Below are positions 42,072 through 50,720 of a stretch of 64,000 nucleotides of DNA, in pieces (the first letter of the stretch is position 1; each line of letters begins with the position of its first letter). Both the position numbers and the translations under genes were made by a program. The stretch is from Rhodococcoides fascians A44A (lineage in GTDB: Bacteria > Actinomycetota > Actinomycetes > Mycobacteriales > Mycobacteriaceae). The stretch lies in contig NZ_JMEX01000005.1 of NCBI RefSeq assembly GCF_000760735.1, forward strand, positions 1,332,592 to 1,396,591, read 5' to 3'. The notes beneath the pieces are model-generated. The model did not search any database, was not told the DNA's origin, and worked only from the letters and a program-made list of their open reading frames with translations.

Positions 42072-42515
42072 ATGAAGATCAAGCACTTCGACGCTCGGCG
42101 AGTCACCCTGGGTGCGGGAATTCTGGCGCTGGCAACGATCTCCGGGGCGGGTATCGCCGCCGCCGACGGGCCGCCTTCCGCCCCGCCGCCGGTGACGACC
42201 GACAAGTCGCACGCCGACGACTCGTCACGGCCGGTGCCGCCGCAACCACCGCTGTCGCCACCTGACGACTGCGCGACGCCACCAACGCCTCCCGCAGTCC
42301 CTGAGGACGGCGTGCCTCCGGTGCCTCCGGTGCCTCCGACGCCACCGGGCGGCGGGGAACTTCCTCCTCCGCCCGCGCCTCCGGCAGCGCCGTCCGGCGA
42401 GTGTGCGCCGACACCTCCTGCTGGACCACCCGCACCCCCACTCGGGGCCCCACACCCGCCCCAGAAAACGCCCCAGCCTCCGCTCGCCGCTCCCGGTGGT
42501 GAAGGTACGGCGTAG
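42072..42515 (+). CDS. Proline-rich exported protein
   Basis: 147 aa. A Sec-type signal (VTLGAGILALATISGAGIAA, cleavage likely after AAADG or nearby) is followed by about 120 residues that are roughly half Pro/Gly/Ala with PPVPPVPPTPP-like runs and two Cys. No enzyme domain. Similar proteins are wall-spanning or surface spacers. Divergent from a response regulator whose kinase has a Pro-rich outer loop, and behind OmpR-type repeats, so it is a probable target. Confidence 0.8.
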   Translation: MKIKHFDARRVTLGAGILALATISGAGIAAADGPPSAPPPVTTDKSHADDSSRPVPPQPPLSPPDDCATPPTPPAVPEDGVPPVPPVPPTPPGGGELPPPPAPPAAPSGECAPTPPAGPPAPPLGAPHPPQKTPQPPLAAPGGEGTA

Positions 42516-42603
42516 CGGGCGTGCTACCCCGAAGGTTTGATGCGATGCCGGGGAGGTAAGCAGCACTACCGACAACAGCAGTACCGACACAGGGAGTTCG
42601 ACG

Positions 42604-42762
42604 ATGAGCACCAGCGAGACACCCACCGACAAGAACACCGGCAGCGGCGACGACGGATTGGGCAAGGACGGGTCCATCCCGGACACCGACGACGGAGTTG
42701 CTGTCGGGCACACCGACCAGTCGTCCTTCGAACCCGAAGAGGACGAGCAGGCGGAGGGGTGA
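42604..42762 (+). CDS. Small acidic protein
   Basis: 52 aa starting at ATG 42604 with GGGAG about 9 nt upstream. It is rich in Asp, Glu, Gly, Ser and Thr and lacks hydrophobic segments, so probably disordered. It ends 5 nt before the stop of the convergent tatB-like gene. Function not recognised. Confidence 0.6.
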   Translation: MSTSETPTDKNTGSGDDGLGKDGSIPDTDDGVAVGHTDQSSFEPEEDEQAEG

Positions 42763-42767
42763 AAATC

Positions 42768-43229
42768 TCAGGTTTTCTCGACTGTCACCACAGACTCGCA
42801 CTTTGCAGGGTCCACCTCGGCAGCCATGCGCCGCGGGTCGCTCTCGGGAAGAGAGGCGATGAGTATTCGCTTCGGGTGCGACGAGGTCCCCGTCACGAGG
42901 TACTTCTGACCCGGCCGCACGGTGACCGCCTCGGCGAACGGTGCGTCTTCCGGTAGTGCATCCGAGGGCTGTGCGTCCTTCTCGTTCAACGCATCGCGGA
43001 CGATTCGCCGGGGATCGTACTGCCGCAGATCGATCGATTCCCATTCGCTGCGTCGCAACTTGACCCCCATTTCCTCCTCTGCCTCGGTGCGCGTGGTGTC
43101 GACGAAGTCACGAAGCGAGCGGACCCCGTGAGCTAACTTGCGCGCGTAGCCGGGTAGGCGCGAGGGGCCGAGAAGGAATCCGGCGATGACTGCGACCAGG
43201 AAGAGTTTTTCGAAGGTCAAACCGAACAT
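42768..43229 (-). CDS. tatB: Sec-independent translocase TatB-like
   Basis: 153 aa. Single N-terminal membrane helix (MFGLTFEKLFLVAVIAGFLL) with the Gly-Pro hinge in GPSRLPGYARKLAHGVRSLR, then an amphipathic and charged cytosolic region (FVDTTRTEAEEEMGVKLRR). TatB receives twin-arginine substrates with TatC. The Glu normally near the start of the helix is present as Glu7 in FEKL. Third gene of a tatA-tatC-tatB cluster, 17 nt after tatC. Confidence 0.85.
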   Translation of the reverse strand: MFGLTFEKLFLVAVIAGFLLGPSRLPGYARKLAHGVRSLRDFVDTTRTEAEEEMGVKLRRSEWESIDLRQYDPRRIVRDALNEKDAQPSDALPEDAPFAEAVTVRPGQKYLVTGTSSHPKRILIASLPESDPRRMAAEVDPAKCESVVTVEKT

Positions 43230-43245
43230 GGTGGTGCTCCGGGTT

Positions 43246-44028
43246 TCAGGAGTGCGTGGACAGTGGTGTGTCGTGGAGTGAGCGTCGGGAAGCTCTCTTG
43301 TCGTGCACCGCTGTGATGGCGAGGGCTGCACCGAACAGCCCCGACATCGGGAGCGCGACGAGGAACATGGACAGAACGTCGGCCGCCGGGGTGACGAGCG
43401 CGCTGAAAAGCGCGATGACGACGACCATTACGCGCCAGCTGCGCCGCAGGGCGTGCGCAGACACGATCCCCAGGCAGTTCAGCATGACCAGAAACGCCGG
43501 AAGTACGAAAGCGATTCCGGTCGCAAGGACGATCTTCATGACGAAGTCCACGTAGTAGGACGCGTTCAGGATGGTGCTGTCCTGGTCGGACGAAAAGCCG
43601 GCCAGCACGCTGACCATGCGCGGGAACAACAGGAACCCGAAGGCGCAACCAGCGGCGAAGAGCGGCGCGGCCGCAGCCGAGAATCCGACGACGTATTTCT
43701 TCTCGCGTTTGTTCAACCCCGGTGCGAGATAGGCGAACAGCTCGCGCAGCCAGACCGGGCTGGACACGATGATTCCCGCGAACAGGGCAATTCTCAGCTG
43801 GAGATCGAACGCGCCGGTCACAGTGTCGTAGTTCAAACTGGCAGCCCGTGTCGCGGCCAACTCTTCGACCGGGGTGCGCAGAACGTCGAGTATCGAATCG
43901 GACAGCAGAAACCCGATCACGATGCCGATCAGCAGCGACACCGCCGCGCGCGTCGCGCGGCGTCGAGCCTCGCGAAGATGACCGGCCAGCGGCATCGTGC
44001 CGCGCACGGTGGTAGTCGCTGCGGTCAT
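43246..44028 (-). CDS. tatC: Sec-independent translocase TatC
   Basis: 260-aa polytopic receptor of the twin-arginine pathway with six predicted membrane helices. Family motifs are MPLAGHLREARRRATRAAVS at the N terminus, FLAPGLN-like FAYLAPGLNKREKKYVVGFS, FGFLLFPR and the C-terminal ALVTPAADVLSMFLVALPM. Overlaps tatA by 4 nt. It is likely an accessory set, as actinobacteria usually carry tatAC elsewhere. Confidence 0.95.
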   Translation of the reverse strand: MTAATTTVRGTMPLAGHLREARRRATRAAVSLLIGIVIGFLLSDSILDVLRTPVEELAATRAASLNYDTVTGAFDLQLRIALFAGIIVSSPVWLRELFAYLAPGLNKREKKYVVGFSAAAAPLFAAGCAFGFLLFPRMVSVLAGFSSDQDSTILNASYYVDFVMKIVLATGIAFVLPAFLVMLNCLGIVSAHALRRSWRVMVVVIALFSALVTPAADVLSMFLVALPMSGLFGAALAITAVHDKRASRRSLHDTPLSTHS

Positions 44029-44243
44029 GATGCGTGTCGGTACGGAACGGTCGTGGTGTCGTTCTCGGCACCGGTGCGGTCACGAGTCGACGAGCCGGCC
44101 GTCTCCTCACGCACCTCGTCCTTGAGGATCCGCAGAGATTGGCCGACGCCCTTGGCGAGCGACGGAAGTTTGGTGGAGCCGAAGACGAGCAGGAGAATGG
44201 CGAGGACGATGAGTGCGTGCCATCCGGTCAGGTTGTGCAACAT
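44025..44243 (-). CDS. tatA: Sec-independent translocase TatA
   Basis: 72 aa. Helix HALIVLAILLLVFGSTKLPSLAKGVGQSLRI with the FGxxKLP hinge is diagnostic for TatA, followed by an acidic/polar tail. It forms the translocation oligomer. The first residues lack the usual Glu/Gln and read MLHNLTGW. First gene of the tat cluster, 35 nt after the intradiol dioxygenase-like gene on the same strand. Confidence 0.93.
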   Translation of the reverse strand: MLHNLTGWHALIVLAILLLVFGSTKLPSLAKGVGQSLRILKDEVREETAGSSTRDRTGAENDTTTVPYRHAS

Positions 44244-44278
44244 GGTGTTTTCCTAAGTGTCGAAGTGAAGTAGCGAGA

Positions 44279-45292
44279 TCAGTTGGAGCCCTGGGAGCCG
44301 ACGTTCGGCGGTCCGCCTGCGGGCGGGGTGCCGCCGCCCATCGGCGGCTGGCCACCTCCTCCCGGTCCGCCGCCGCCGGGAGGTGCACTCATCGTGGGTT
44401 CGGTGCCGGCATCCACGGCTACTGCCAACGATCCGACGTACCCGGAAGCGGCGTCTCCGGAGAACGTTCCCATCTGCAGGTCGTAGCCGTCACCGAACAC
44501 GTTGTCGTTGTCGAGGCTGCCGATCTGAGCGAGGTTCTCGGCCGAGCCGGGGTAGGTGTCGAGCTGATAGATCGTGTCGAGCATGTCCTGAGGAAATGCA
44601 ATCTGGGATGTGGCGATTGCATTCTCGGCAGTCGTTGCGGAGGCCGCGTCCGGATAGACCTCGAAGTGGATGTGCGTCCAGCGTCCGCTGTAGCAACCGG
44701 GGACGATGGTCTGGAAGGTGGCCTGTCCGTTGGAATCGGCGACCTGGATTCCGCGAAGATACGTCTCGTCCTCGACGCCTTCGGAATACATCGAGTAGAG
44801 GCCGGCTGCATCGCACTGCCACATGTAGACGGCGACTCCGTCGTACGGGTTGTTGCCGTTCGCCAGGTCCGTGACCGAGAAGGTCAGCGAAAGAGGCACT
44901 CCCGACACAGTGGTGCCGCCGTCGAGGCTCGACGTCACATCGCTGCGAACGATTCCGGACTCCTCGAGGACATTGACACCGTTGGTGCCGTCGGCCGGGT
45001 AAGGGCCATTGGTCTCCTCGGGAATTTCGTCGGTGGCGGTCGCCGTCGTGGAACCGGCCGATGTCGTCGTGGACGCGGCTGCACTGCCAGTATCCGACGA
45101 GGTGGAACACGCTGCCAACGCGAACGCGCCTGCCCCGGCGCCCACGACGCTGAGAACTCTACGACGAGTCACCAACGTGGTCATGTCGAAGCGGGCACCT
45201 TGATCGACGACCTCCTCGGTGGGCCGATCGAGAAGGCGCCCTTCGTAAGCCGGGCCGTCGGGCGTATCGGTGGGTTCTGGTACTCGGGTCAT
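44279..45292 (-). CDS. Tat-exported lipoprotein, intradiol ring-cleavage dioxygenase family
   Basis: 337 aa. A conserved-looking polar N-terminal stretch (1-40) leads into the signal TRRRVLSVVGAGAGAFALAAC, giving both a twin-arginine motif and a lipobox. The catalytic-fold region (about 100-290) has NGPYPADG, GVAVYMWQCDAAGLYSMYSE, YLRGIQVADSNGQATFQTI and WTHIHFEV with the two His ligands; the Tyr ligands are present. The Gly/Pro tail (PPGGGGPGGGGQPPMGGG) is low complexity. It probably opens catechol-like rings outside the cytoplasm. Co-directional with the tat genes. Confidence 0.88.
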   Translation of the reverse strand: MTRVPEPTDTPDGPAYEGRLLDRPTEEVVDQGARFDMTTLVTRRRVLSVVGAGAGAFALAACSTSSDTGSAAASTTTSAGSTTATATDEIPEETNGPYPADGTNGVNVLEESGIVRSDVTSSLDGGTTVSGVPLSLTFSVTDLANGNNPYDGVAVYMWQCDAAGLYSMYSEGVEDETYLRGIQVADSNGQATFQTIVPGCYSGRWTHIHFEVYPDAASATTAENAIATSQIAFPQDMLDTIYQLDTYPGSAENLAQIGSLDNDNVFGDGYDLQMGTFSGDAASGYVGSLAVAVDAGTEPTMSAPPGGGGPGGGGQPPMGGGTPPAGGPPNVGSQGSN

Positions 45293-45393
45293 GTCTATTG
45301 CTCCTCTGGGGCACTCGGTGGCTCAGTAGGTTCAATAGTGGGTGTCGATCCGGTGAGAACCCTGGCTCTCGGCTGGAAGGTTCCTGTGAACGA

Positions 45394-45428
45394 GAAAGAC
45401 CCGGTGCCGTCACGGCACCGGGTCTTTC
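45394..45428. terminator. Strong hairpin terminator
   Basis: GAAAGACCCGGTGCCG (45394-45409) and CGGCACCGGGTCTTTC (45413-45428) form a perfect 16-bp stem with a 3-nt loop, 11 nt past the stop of the minus-strand membrane protein. The A/T-rich feet supply a short T run in both directions. Confidence 0.85.
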
Positions 45429-45439
45429 GTTCTCGTCGG

Positions 45440-46075
45440 TCAGGCGGCGTCGCCGAGGCGGGCGGCGGCCTGGGCGCTTGCTTTGTCCGGGTAGGTGTTG
45501 GTCACGTGCACCATGACCACGATCAGGATGATCGGTACCGCCCAATTGAGAAAGAAGTCGATCAGATAGGGGCTGTCGGTTCCGGTGGCGTGCGCGTCGA
45601 GGGCGGTGACGAGTACGGACGCGGCGCCCATCACGGTGATCGCGACGCCCCAGGTGGCGGACAGGACGAAGTTGATGCGTCGGAACAGCGGCGAGGTCCA
45701 GTACTCCTGAGGAGTAGACCGTTTCGCGTACTCGGCGGTGAACGGGCGCGTGGATGCCGTGGCCAGCAGGATGAGGCCGAGTACGACGCCGACGAGCGGC
45801 CGGCCCCACTCGAAGAGCCAGTTGTCGATGTTCTCGCCGCCGACGAAGCCGACGACGGCGATCAGGGAGAAGAGGACCAGCGAGTACATGTCCATCATCG
45901 TGGGGTTGCCCGTGCGTCGGCCTCGGACGACGAACACCAGACCGATGGCCGCGGCCAACAGTGCGCTCCAGGCGACGCCGTTGGCCGCCATTCTCTGCGC
46001 GACCAGAGAGAACGCGATCCAGGGAATGAAGCCGGTGAATATGGAGAGCGGATTGAGGTTCTTCGGCTCGGACAT
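45440..46075 (-). CDS. Polytopic membrane protein of unknown function
   Basis: 211 aa with about six hydrophobic segments, including VAWSALLAAAIGLVFVVRG, YSLVLFSLIAVVGFVGG, LVGVVLGLILLATAS, INFVLSATWGVAITVMGAAS and FLNWAVPIILIVVMVHV. The order and short loops suggest an integral membrane protein with a cytosolic tail. I do not recognise a family. It is a single-gene unit closed by the terminator at 45394-45428. Confidence 0.78.
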   Translation of the reverse strand: MSEPKNLNPLSIFTGFIPWIAFSLVAQRMAANGVAWSALLAAAIGLVFVVRGRRTGNPTMMDMYSLVLFSLIAVVGFVGGENIDNWLFEWGRPLVGVVLGLILLATASTRPFTAEYAKRSTPQEYWTSPLFRRINFVLSATWGVAITVMGAASVLVTALDAHATGTDSPYLIDFFLNWAVPIILIVVMVHVTNTYPDKASAQAAARLGDAA

Positions 46076-46322
46076 GTGGTTTCTCGCTCTCCGGTGTGAG
46101 GGTGCCGTTGCGGTCTTCGGCAGGGCGTGCAGGGTGTTCGAAGACGATCATGCGCGACGGGCGGGCTGCGGAACATCGGTCACGACGCGTAGATTTTTCT
46201 GCCGTTCACGTTCCACTCGGCACTTCTGGAATGGGTGGTCCGGTTTGTACAGTGATCCGGTGGGGCGTGACAGGGTGCCTCGCGGGATCACACAGGACCA
46301 ACGAGAACTGGGGAAATATCGG

Positions 46323-46898
46323 ATGGCACGTGAATTGGTGTGGACGGGTTTCATGTCGGTCGACGGCGTGCTGGATTCGCCGGGCGGTGAAGAGGAAGGA
46401 CACCCCAGCGGTGGTTGGGTGGTGCGCACCGAGTTCGTACCCGAGGCGTTCTCGCTGAAGGGCGAGGAACTGCAGGAGACGACGGCACTGATGTTCGGCC
46501 GCCGCAGCTACGAGGTTTTCGCGCCGGTCTGGGTCGGGTCCGAGGACCACGCGAGCTACAAGGACCTCCCCAAGTACATCGTGTCGACGACTCTCGACGA
46601 GACGGCTCTGGTCGACGGTTGGGGCGAGACGACCATCCTGAAATCGGCCGAGGACGTCGCAGCTCTCAAGGAATCCGACGGGGGAGCCATCTTCATCCAC
46701 GGCAGCGGCGAACTTGCCCGCAGTCTGGCCGACGCCGGACTCATCGACCGCTACAACCTGCTGGTGTTCCCCGTCGTCCTCGGGTCCGGCAAAAATCTTT
46801 TCGGCCACGACTCACGCCCGGAGCAGCGTCTCGTTCTCCGCGAATCCGAGGCGTACTCCAACGGCGTCGTCAAGGTCGTGTACGACGTGGTGCGGTGA
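46323..46898 (+). CDS. Dihydrofolate reductase-family (RibD C-terminal-like) protein
   Basis: 191 aa with the DHFR-like fold seen in YyaP/RibD-C proteins. Typical pieces are FMSVDGVLDSPGG, LMFGRRSYEVFAPVW, YIVSTTL and the C-terminal IHGSGELARSLADAGLIDRY and PVVLGSGKNLF. Reduces pterin- or pyrimidine-like substrates with NADPH; the natural substrate of this stand-alone group is uncertain. ATG 46323 follows GGGAAATATC, a modest ribosome site. Confidence 0.9.
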   Translation: MARELVWTGFMSVDGVLDSPGGEEEGHPSGGWVVRTEFVPEAFSLKGEELQETTALMFGRRSYEVFAPVWVGSEDHASYKDLPKYIVSTTLDETALVDGWGETTILKSAEDVAALKESDGGAIFIHGSGELARSLADAGLIDRYNLLVFPVVLGSGKNLFGHDSRPEQRLVLRESEAYSNGVVKVVYDVVR

Positions 46899-46915
46899 CC
46901 GTTCCATCCATGCAC

Positions 46916-47692
46916 TCACGGATGTAGGTACGACGCCCCGTTGACGTCGACCACCGTGCCGCTGCACCAGGCGGCTTCGGGTGAGGCGAGAAAGACGATC
47001 GTCGACGCTATCTCCTCCGGTGTGCCTACTCGGCCGAACGGACTCTGGCGACGGATGTCGTCGCCGCGTTCTCCGGCCAGTGTGGCCGCCTGGCGTTCGC
47101 TGGACACGAACCCGGGCGCGACAGCGGTGACCGAAATATCGTGCGGTGCAAGCGCTGCCGCCATCGATTGGCTGAACGCATGCAGTCCGGCCTTGCTTGC
47201 ACCGTACGCGGGGTAGTCCGGCTCCCCTTTGAGTGCGCCCCTCGAGCCGACCGAGACTATCGATCCTGGCCTGCCCCTGTTTACGAGGTGGCGGGCAAAG
47301 GCCCATGTCGTATGAGCCGCTCCGATGAGATTGACCTGCAGCATCTCTCGCCAGGCCGACTCCCATTCCTCGAACGACCCCTCGGTGATGGGATGCCGGT
47401 TCGTTTCGGTCGGCCCGACGGCGGCGTTGTTGATCAACACGTCCACACTTCCGAAGCGGTCGATCACCTCGTCGACAATCCCCGGCCCACCCGTCGGCGA
47501 CGAGAGATCACCGGCGACGGTGATGTGTCCGGTGCCGTCGAGGAGTTCCACTGTGTTCGCCGCAGCGTCGACTGCCGTCGAACAGTGCACGGCCACGCGA
47601 TGTCCAGCTGCTGCGAATGCTCGTGCCGTGGCCCGGCCGATGCCCCCGGACGCGCCGGTGACCAGGACATTCGGATAAGCAGGAGTGTGCAT
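46916..47692 (-). CDS. Short-chain dehydrogenase/reductase (SDR)
   Basis: 258 aa, classical SDR. Cofactor motif TGASGGIG, NNAAVG, catalytic Ser in VSVGSRGALKG and Tyr-x-x-x-Lys in YPAYGASKAG; the C-terminal GFVSSERQAA and GTVVDVNGASYLHP agree with 3-oxoacyl-ACP-reductase-like SDRs. Substrate unknown. It is convergent with the DHFR-like gene, 17 nt apart. I take ATG 47692; an ATG 20 codons further upstream is possible but gives a non-SDR leader. Confidence 0.92.
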   Translation of the reverse strand: MHTPAYPNVLVTGASGGIGRATARAFAAAGHRVAVHCSTAVDAAANTVELLDGTGHITVAGDLSSPTGGPGIVDEVIDRFGSVDVLINNAAVGPTETNRHPITEGSFEEWESAWREMLQVNLIGAAHTTWAFARHLVNRGRPGSIVSVGSRGALKGEPDYPAYGASKAGLHAFSQSMAAALAPHDISVTAVAPGFVSSERQAATLAGERGDDIRRQSPFGRVGTPEEIASTIVFLASPEAAWCSGTVVDVNGASYLHP

Positions 47693-47775
47693 GGGTGCAC
47701 TGTATCGAGCGTCGGCCTCGACATTCGGGTTCACGGTGGAGTTTGGAAGCACTGCGAGCGGGTACCTAGGTCCTC

Positions 47776-47958
47776 GTGCAAATCGGAGACAGAGCTAGGT
47801 TCACAGCGGGGGAGAGCACGGTGGTCGTGACCATCGGCGACGTTCGAGACGACGGATTGGTGTTGGTTCAGAACGAGCCGACGGGTGCGGGCGCGTATTC
47901 GTTCCTGGTACGGGGAGAGCTGCTGGACGCGTTCGACGACGTCCCGGCGACGGTGTAG
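47776..47958 (+). CDS. Small hypothetical protein
   Basis: 60 aa from GTG 47776. Alternating hydrophobic residues (STVVVTIGDVRDDGLVLVQN) predict a small beta-barrel, but I recognise no family. It is a stand-alone gene followed 26 nt later by a strong intrinsic terminator, which supports real transcription. Confidence 0.6.
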   Translation: MQIGDRARFTAGESTVVVTIGDVRDDGLVLVQNEPTGAGAYSFLVRGELLDAFDDVPATV

Positions 47959-47983
47959 CCGCACACTCCTCACAACGCTCTCG

Positions 47984-48025
47984 GTGCGTTCACAACGGTG
48001 ACAGCCGTTGTGAACGCACTTTTTT
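47984..48025 (+). terminator. Intrinsic terminator
   Basis: GTGCGTTCACAACGG and CCGTTGTGAACGCAC form a 15-bp stem with loop tgacag, followed directly by TTTTTT (48020-48025). A textbook Rho-independent terminator, rare in this GC-rich window. Confidence 0.93.
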
Positions 48026-48055
48026 GTTGTAACGATTACCAAGGTTCATGCGGAA

Positions 48056-49066
48056 GTGACCCCCCGACGCGCGTCTACGTGGATACTCCTGACGGTGAAG
48101 CCGACTGCGCGTCCAGGTCCCGCCGCTCTGTGGACGGTCCTCTGCCTGGTCCTGGGACTGACGGTGGCAGGGGCGGGCATCGGTGAGGCACAGCCCGGCG
48201 CTGTTCGGTACACCATCGTGGGCTTCAGTACCTCCAGTGACCGCGATATGGACGTGTACGAATCCACCGACGGCAGCGCCTTTCGATCCGTTCGTGACGC
48301 CGCGTTCCGGCCGCCGTCCGGACTGATTCGCGACCCCAGCATCTTCCGGCATTCCGACGGCCAGTACTACGTCGCGTACACGACGGGCGGTGGAGCGAAC
48401 ATCGGTTTCGCGCGCAGTAGCAATCGCGTCGACTGGACGCCCATGGGCAACTATCCCGTCCCGTTGTGTTGCGCGTTTCTGCCGGGCACCGGAGACGGCA
48501 CCGGCTCGGCAGGTCCTCCCGGTCTGACGGGTTCCGCGGGGTCGTCGGACGGACCTTCTCTTTCACCGTTCACCACGAAGGCGTGGGCACCGGAGTGGTT
48601 CGTCGACGGGGATCGGGTCAACTTGATCTTGTCCATGTCGACAGGGGGCGGGTTCGTCCCGTATCTGATGACCGCGCTCGACCCGTCGCTGACGCAGTGG
48701 AGCTTTCCGCTTCCCATTGCAGGCCTCGGTGCCGATCGCATCGATACGACCGTGGTCAAAGCAGGAGCGGTCTATCACGCGTTCACGAAGAACGAGACGA
48801 ACAAGGTGCTCGAACACGCGATAGCGCCCACTCTCGCCGGGCCCTACACGTTCGTTCCGCCGGGGGACTGGGGCGCGCTGGTCGAAGGACCCGCCGTCGT
48901 CCAGTTGCCGAACGGACACTGGCGAATCTACTTCGACGCCTACACCGAGGGAAAGTATTTCTACTCCGACAGCGCGGACGGACTTCTGACGTGGAGTCCC
49001 CGGCAGGAAGTGCCAGGGTTGTCCGGCACGGTGCGTCACTTCGGTGTGCTGACCGAACCTGTCTAG
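48056..49066 (+). CDS. Exported five-bladed beta-propeller, GH43-like glycosidase
   Basis: 336 aa. Signal segment ALWTVLCLVLGLTVAGAGIG (about 24-43). The mature part has propeller strands such as GLIRDPSIFRHSDGQYYVAY (a likely catalytic Asp in RDPS), KAWAPEWFVDGDRVNLILSM with the middle acid in APEW, and WRIYFDAYTEGKYFYSD, as in GH43/GH117-type arabinosidase or xylosidase folds. A Gly/Ser insert (GTGDGTGSAGPPGL) interrupts it. The polysaccharide target is unknown, perhaps cell-wall arabinogalactan. GTG 48056 is the start. Confidence 0.78.
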   Translation: MTPRRASTWILLTVKPTARPGPAALWTVLCLVLGLTVAGAGIGEAQPGAVRYTIVGFSTSSDRDMDVYESTDGSAFRSVRDAAFRPPSGLIRDPSIFRHSDGQYYVAYTTGGGANIGFARSSNRVDWTPMGNYPVPLCCAFLPGTGDGTGSAGPPGLTGSAGSSDGPSLSPFTTKAWAPEWFVDGDRVNLILSMSTGGGFVPYLMTALDPSLTQWSFPLPIAGLGADRIDTTVVKAGAVYHAFTKNETNKVLEHAIAPTLAGPYTFVPPGDWGALVEGPAVVQLPNGHWRIYFDAYTEGKYFYSDSADGLLTWSPRQEVPGLSGTVRHFGVLTEPV

Positions 49067-49075
49067 GCTTCGCAG

Positions 49076-49687
49076 ATGGCCGAAGAATCGAGACTGGAAC
49101 GCGACGCCATGGTGGCCGCGCTCGCGGACTTCGAACATCGGGAACTCCGCGTCGACGGTAGGCGAGCGGCGGTGGCCGTCGCGATCGGCGGGGCGGCCGG
49201 CGACCGCCGGATGATCCTGACGAAGAGGCCCTCGAAGCTCCGCGCGCACCCAGGACAATTCGCGCTGCCAGGCGGCAGCCTCGACCCAGGTGAGACCGCG
49301 CCGCAGGCGTGTCTGCGGGAGTTGGCCGAGGAGGTCGGATTGACGGCCGAGCCGTCGGACATCCTGGGCCGCCTCGACGATTACGGCACCCGGTCCGGAT
49401 ACGTCATCACTCCGTTCGTGGTGTGGGTCGGAGACACGTTGTCGACGATGACGGTCGACCCCGGTGAGGTCGCCACCGTCTACGAGGTCGACGCCGCCGA
49501 GATCGATTCCGACCCTCGATTCGTCTACATCGAGGAATCGGACAAGCCCGTGGTTCAGTGGCCGTTTCGCACCTCGCTGGTGCATGCGCCGACAGGCGCC
49601 ATCGTGCACCAGTTCAGGGAAGTCGTGCTGCACCGGCGGCACACTCGGGTCGCGGACTTCGAGCAACCCGTGTTTGCCTGGCGTTGA
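49076..49687 (+). CDS. Nudix hydrolase, CoA-pyrophosphatase-like
   Basis: 203 aa with a complete Nudix box GGSLDPGETAPQACLRELAEEVGL at about 63-86, including the REXXEE-type core. The preceding ILTKRPSKLRAHPGQFALPG is the NuCoA-type signature of NudL-like enzymes that cleave CoA to 4'-phosphopantetheine and 3',5'-ADP. It follows the GH43-like gene by 9 nt. Confidence 0.92.
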   Translation: MAEESRLERDAMVAALADFEHRELRVDGRRAAVAVAIGGAAGDRRMILTKRPSKLRAHPGQFALPGGSLDPGETAPQACLRELAEEVGLTAEPSDILGRLDDYGTRSGYVITPFVVWVGDTLSTMTVDPGEVATVYEVDAAEIDSDPRFVYIEESDKPVVQWPFRTSLVHAPTGAIVHQFREVVLHRRHTRVADFEQPVFAWR

Positions 49688-49783
49688 CGGCATCAGGCGA
49701 AGCGTTCTGTTCGACTGCCGCGGAGCGGTTCGCTCTGTAGTGTTGACGGCTGTTCACTGGACACGGCGGCGGGGCGGTTTTCG

Positions 49784-50719
49784 ATGGGCGGTACCAGCGG
49801 GGCAGGACTCGGCGACACGCCGACCCGTCGTCCCGATGTCCGAGGCTTCACCGAGGACGAGGTCATCGCGATAGACGCAGTGGTGGCTCAGCTCCCCATC
49901 GCCGTCGTGGTGCACAGCTTGGATTCGGTGATCGTCGCCGCGAACGGGGAATGCCGTGAGCTGCTCGGGTACGACGCGGGCGATCTCACCGGCGCGCCCG
50001 TCACCGATTTCATTCCGGATTCCGAGCGAGTGTCGGCCCGCCGGATGGCGCTCGACATCGCGTCGTCGCCGGTGGACGTCAACGGACGCACCGAACCGAG
50101 AAGGGCGCTGCGGCAGCTGCGTCGCAAGGACGGTGTGATCGTCTCCTGCTGGATGCACGTGGGTGTCGGCGTGCTGGCGGGGCACGAGGTCTTCATCGTG
50201 TGCATGGATCTGGTCAACCCCGTGGTGCACGACGCCCATCTGTGGCGGAGTCGAGCCGAGCGCGACGATCTGACCGGACTGTCCAGGCGGGCAGTGTTTC
50301 TCGACCATCTGAACAGTTGGATTGCCGACGATGGCGCGGTGACCTTGGCGTTCATCGACGTCGACAATCTCAAGATCGTCAACGACACCCACGGGCACAG
50401 TGCCGGCGACAGCCTCCTGGAAGCCGTCGCGCTCCGATTGCGAGAGTGGTTGCCCGGCAACGCCATCGCAGGCCGGTTCGCGGGCGACGAGTTCGTCGTC
50501 GCGCTGCCGCAGCCTTCCCCCGAACCGTCACTCGATGCCCTGTGCATCGTGCTCGACCGCGCACTGACGGGTGAGCCCGTCGCCTGGAACGGCAGGTTGT
50601 TGACCCTGGCGGTCAGCGTCGGTGCCGTCGAGCGTCTCGACGACGAGGACTGTGCGGCCCTCGTGGCGCGAGCGGATCAACAGATGTACGCGGCCAAGAC
50701 CAAGCGCCGACGGGACTAG
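49784..50719 (+). CDS. PAS-GGDEF diguanylate cyclase, variant AGDEF site
   Basis: 311 aa. PAS domain (about 30-135, PIAVVVHSLDSVIVAANGEC) and GGDEF domain (about 160-310) with RDDLTGLSRRAVFLDHLNSW and FIDVDNLKIVNDTHGHSAGD. The active-site loop is GRFAGDEFV, Ala for the first Gly; (A/S)GDEF variants are often still active. Soluble. Convergent with the glutaminase gene, 1 nt apart. Confidence 0.9.
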   Translation: MGGTSGAGLGDTPTRRPDVRGFTEDEVIAIDAVVAQLPIAVVVHSLDSVIVAANGECRELLGYDAGDLTGAPVTDFIPDSERVSARRMALDIASSPVDVNGRTEPRRALRQLRRKDGVIVSCWMHVGVGVLAGHEVFIVCMDLVNPVVHDAHLWRSRAERDDLTGLSRRAVFLDHLNSWIADDGAVTLAFIDVDNLKIVNDTHGHSAGDSLLEAVALRLREWLPGNAIAGRFAGDEFVVALPQPSPEPSLDALCIVLDRALTGEPVAWNGRLLTLAVSVGAVERLDDEDCAALVARADQQMYAAKTKRRRD

Positions 50720-50720
50720 C

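Noticed and set aside
44213-46099. A 628-residue plus-strand open frame opposite the intradiol dioxygenase and membrane protein genes
   Set aside because: Val/Gly/Arg-rich composition with no domain; it is the antisense shadow of well-supported genes.
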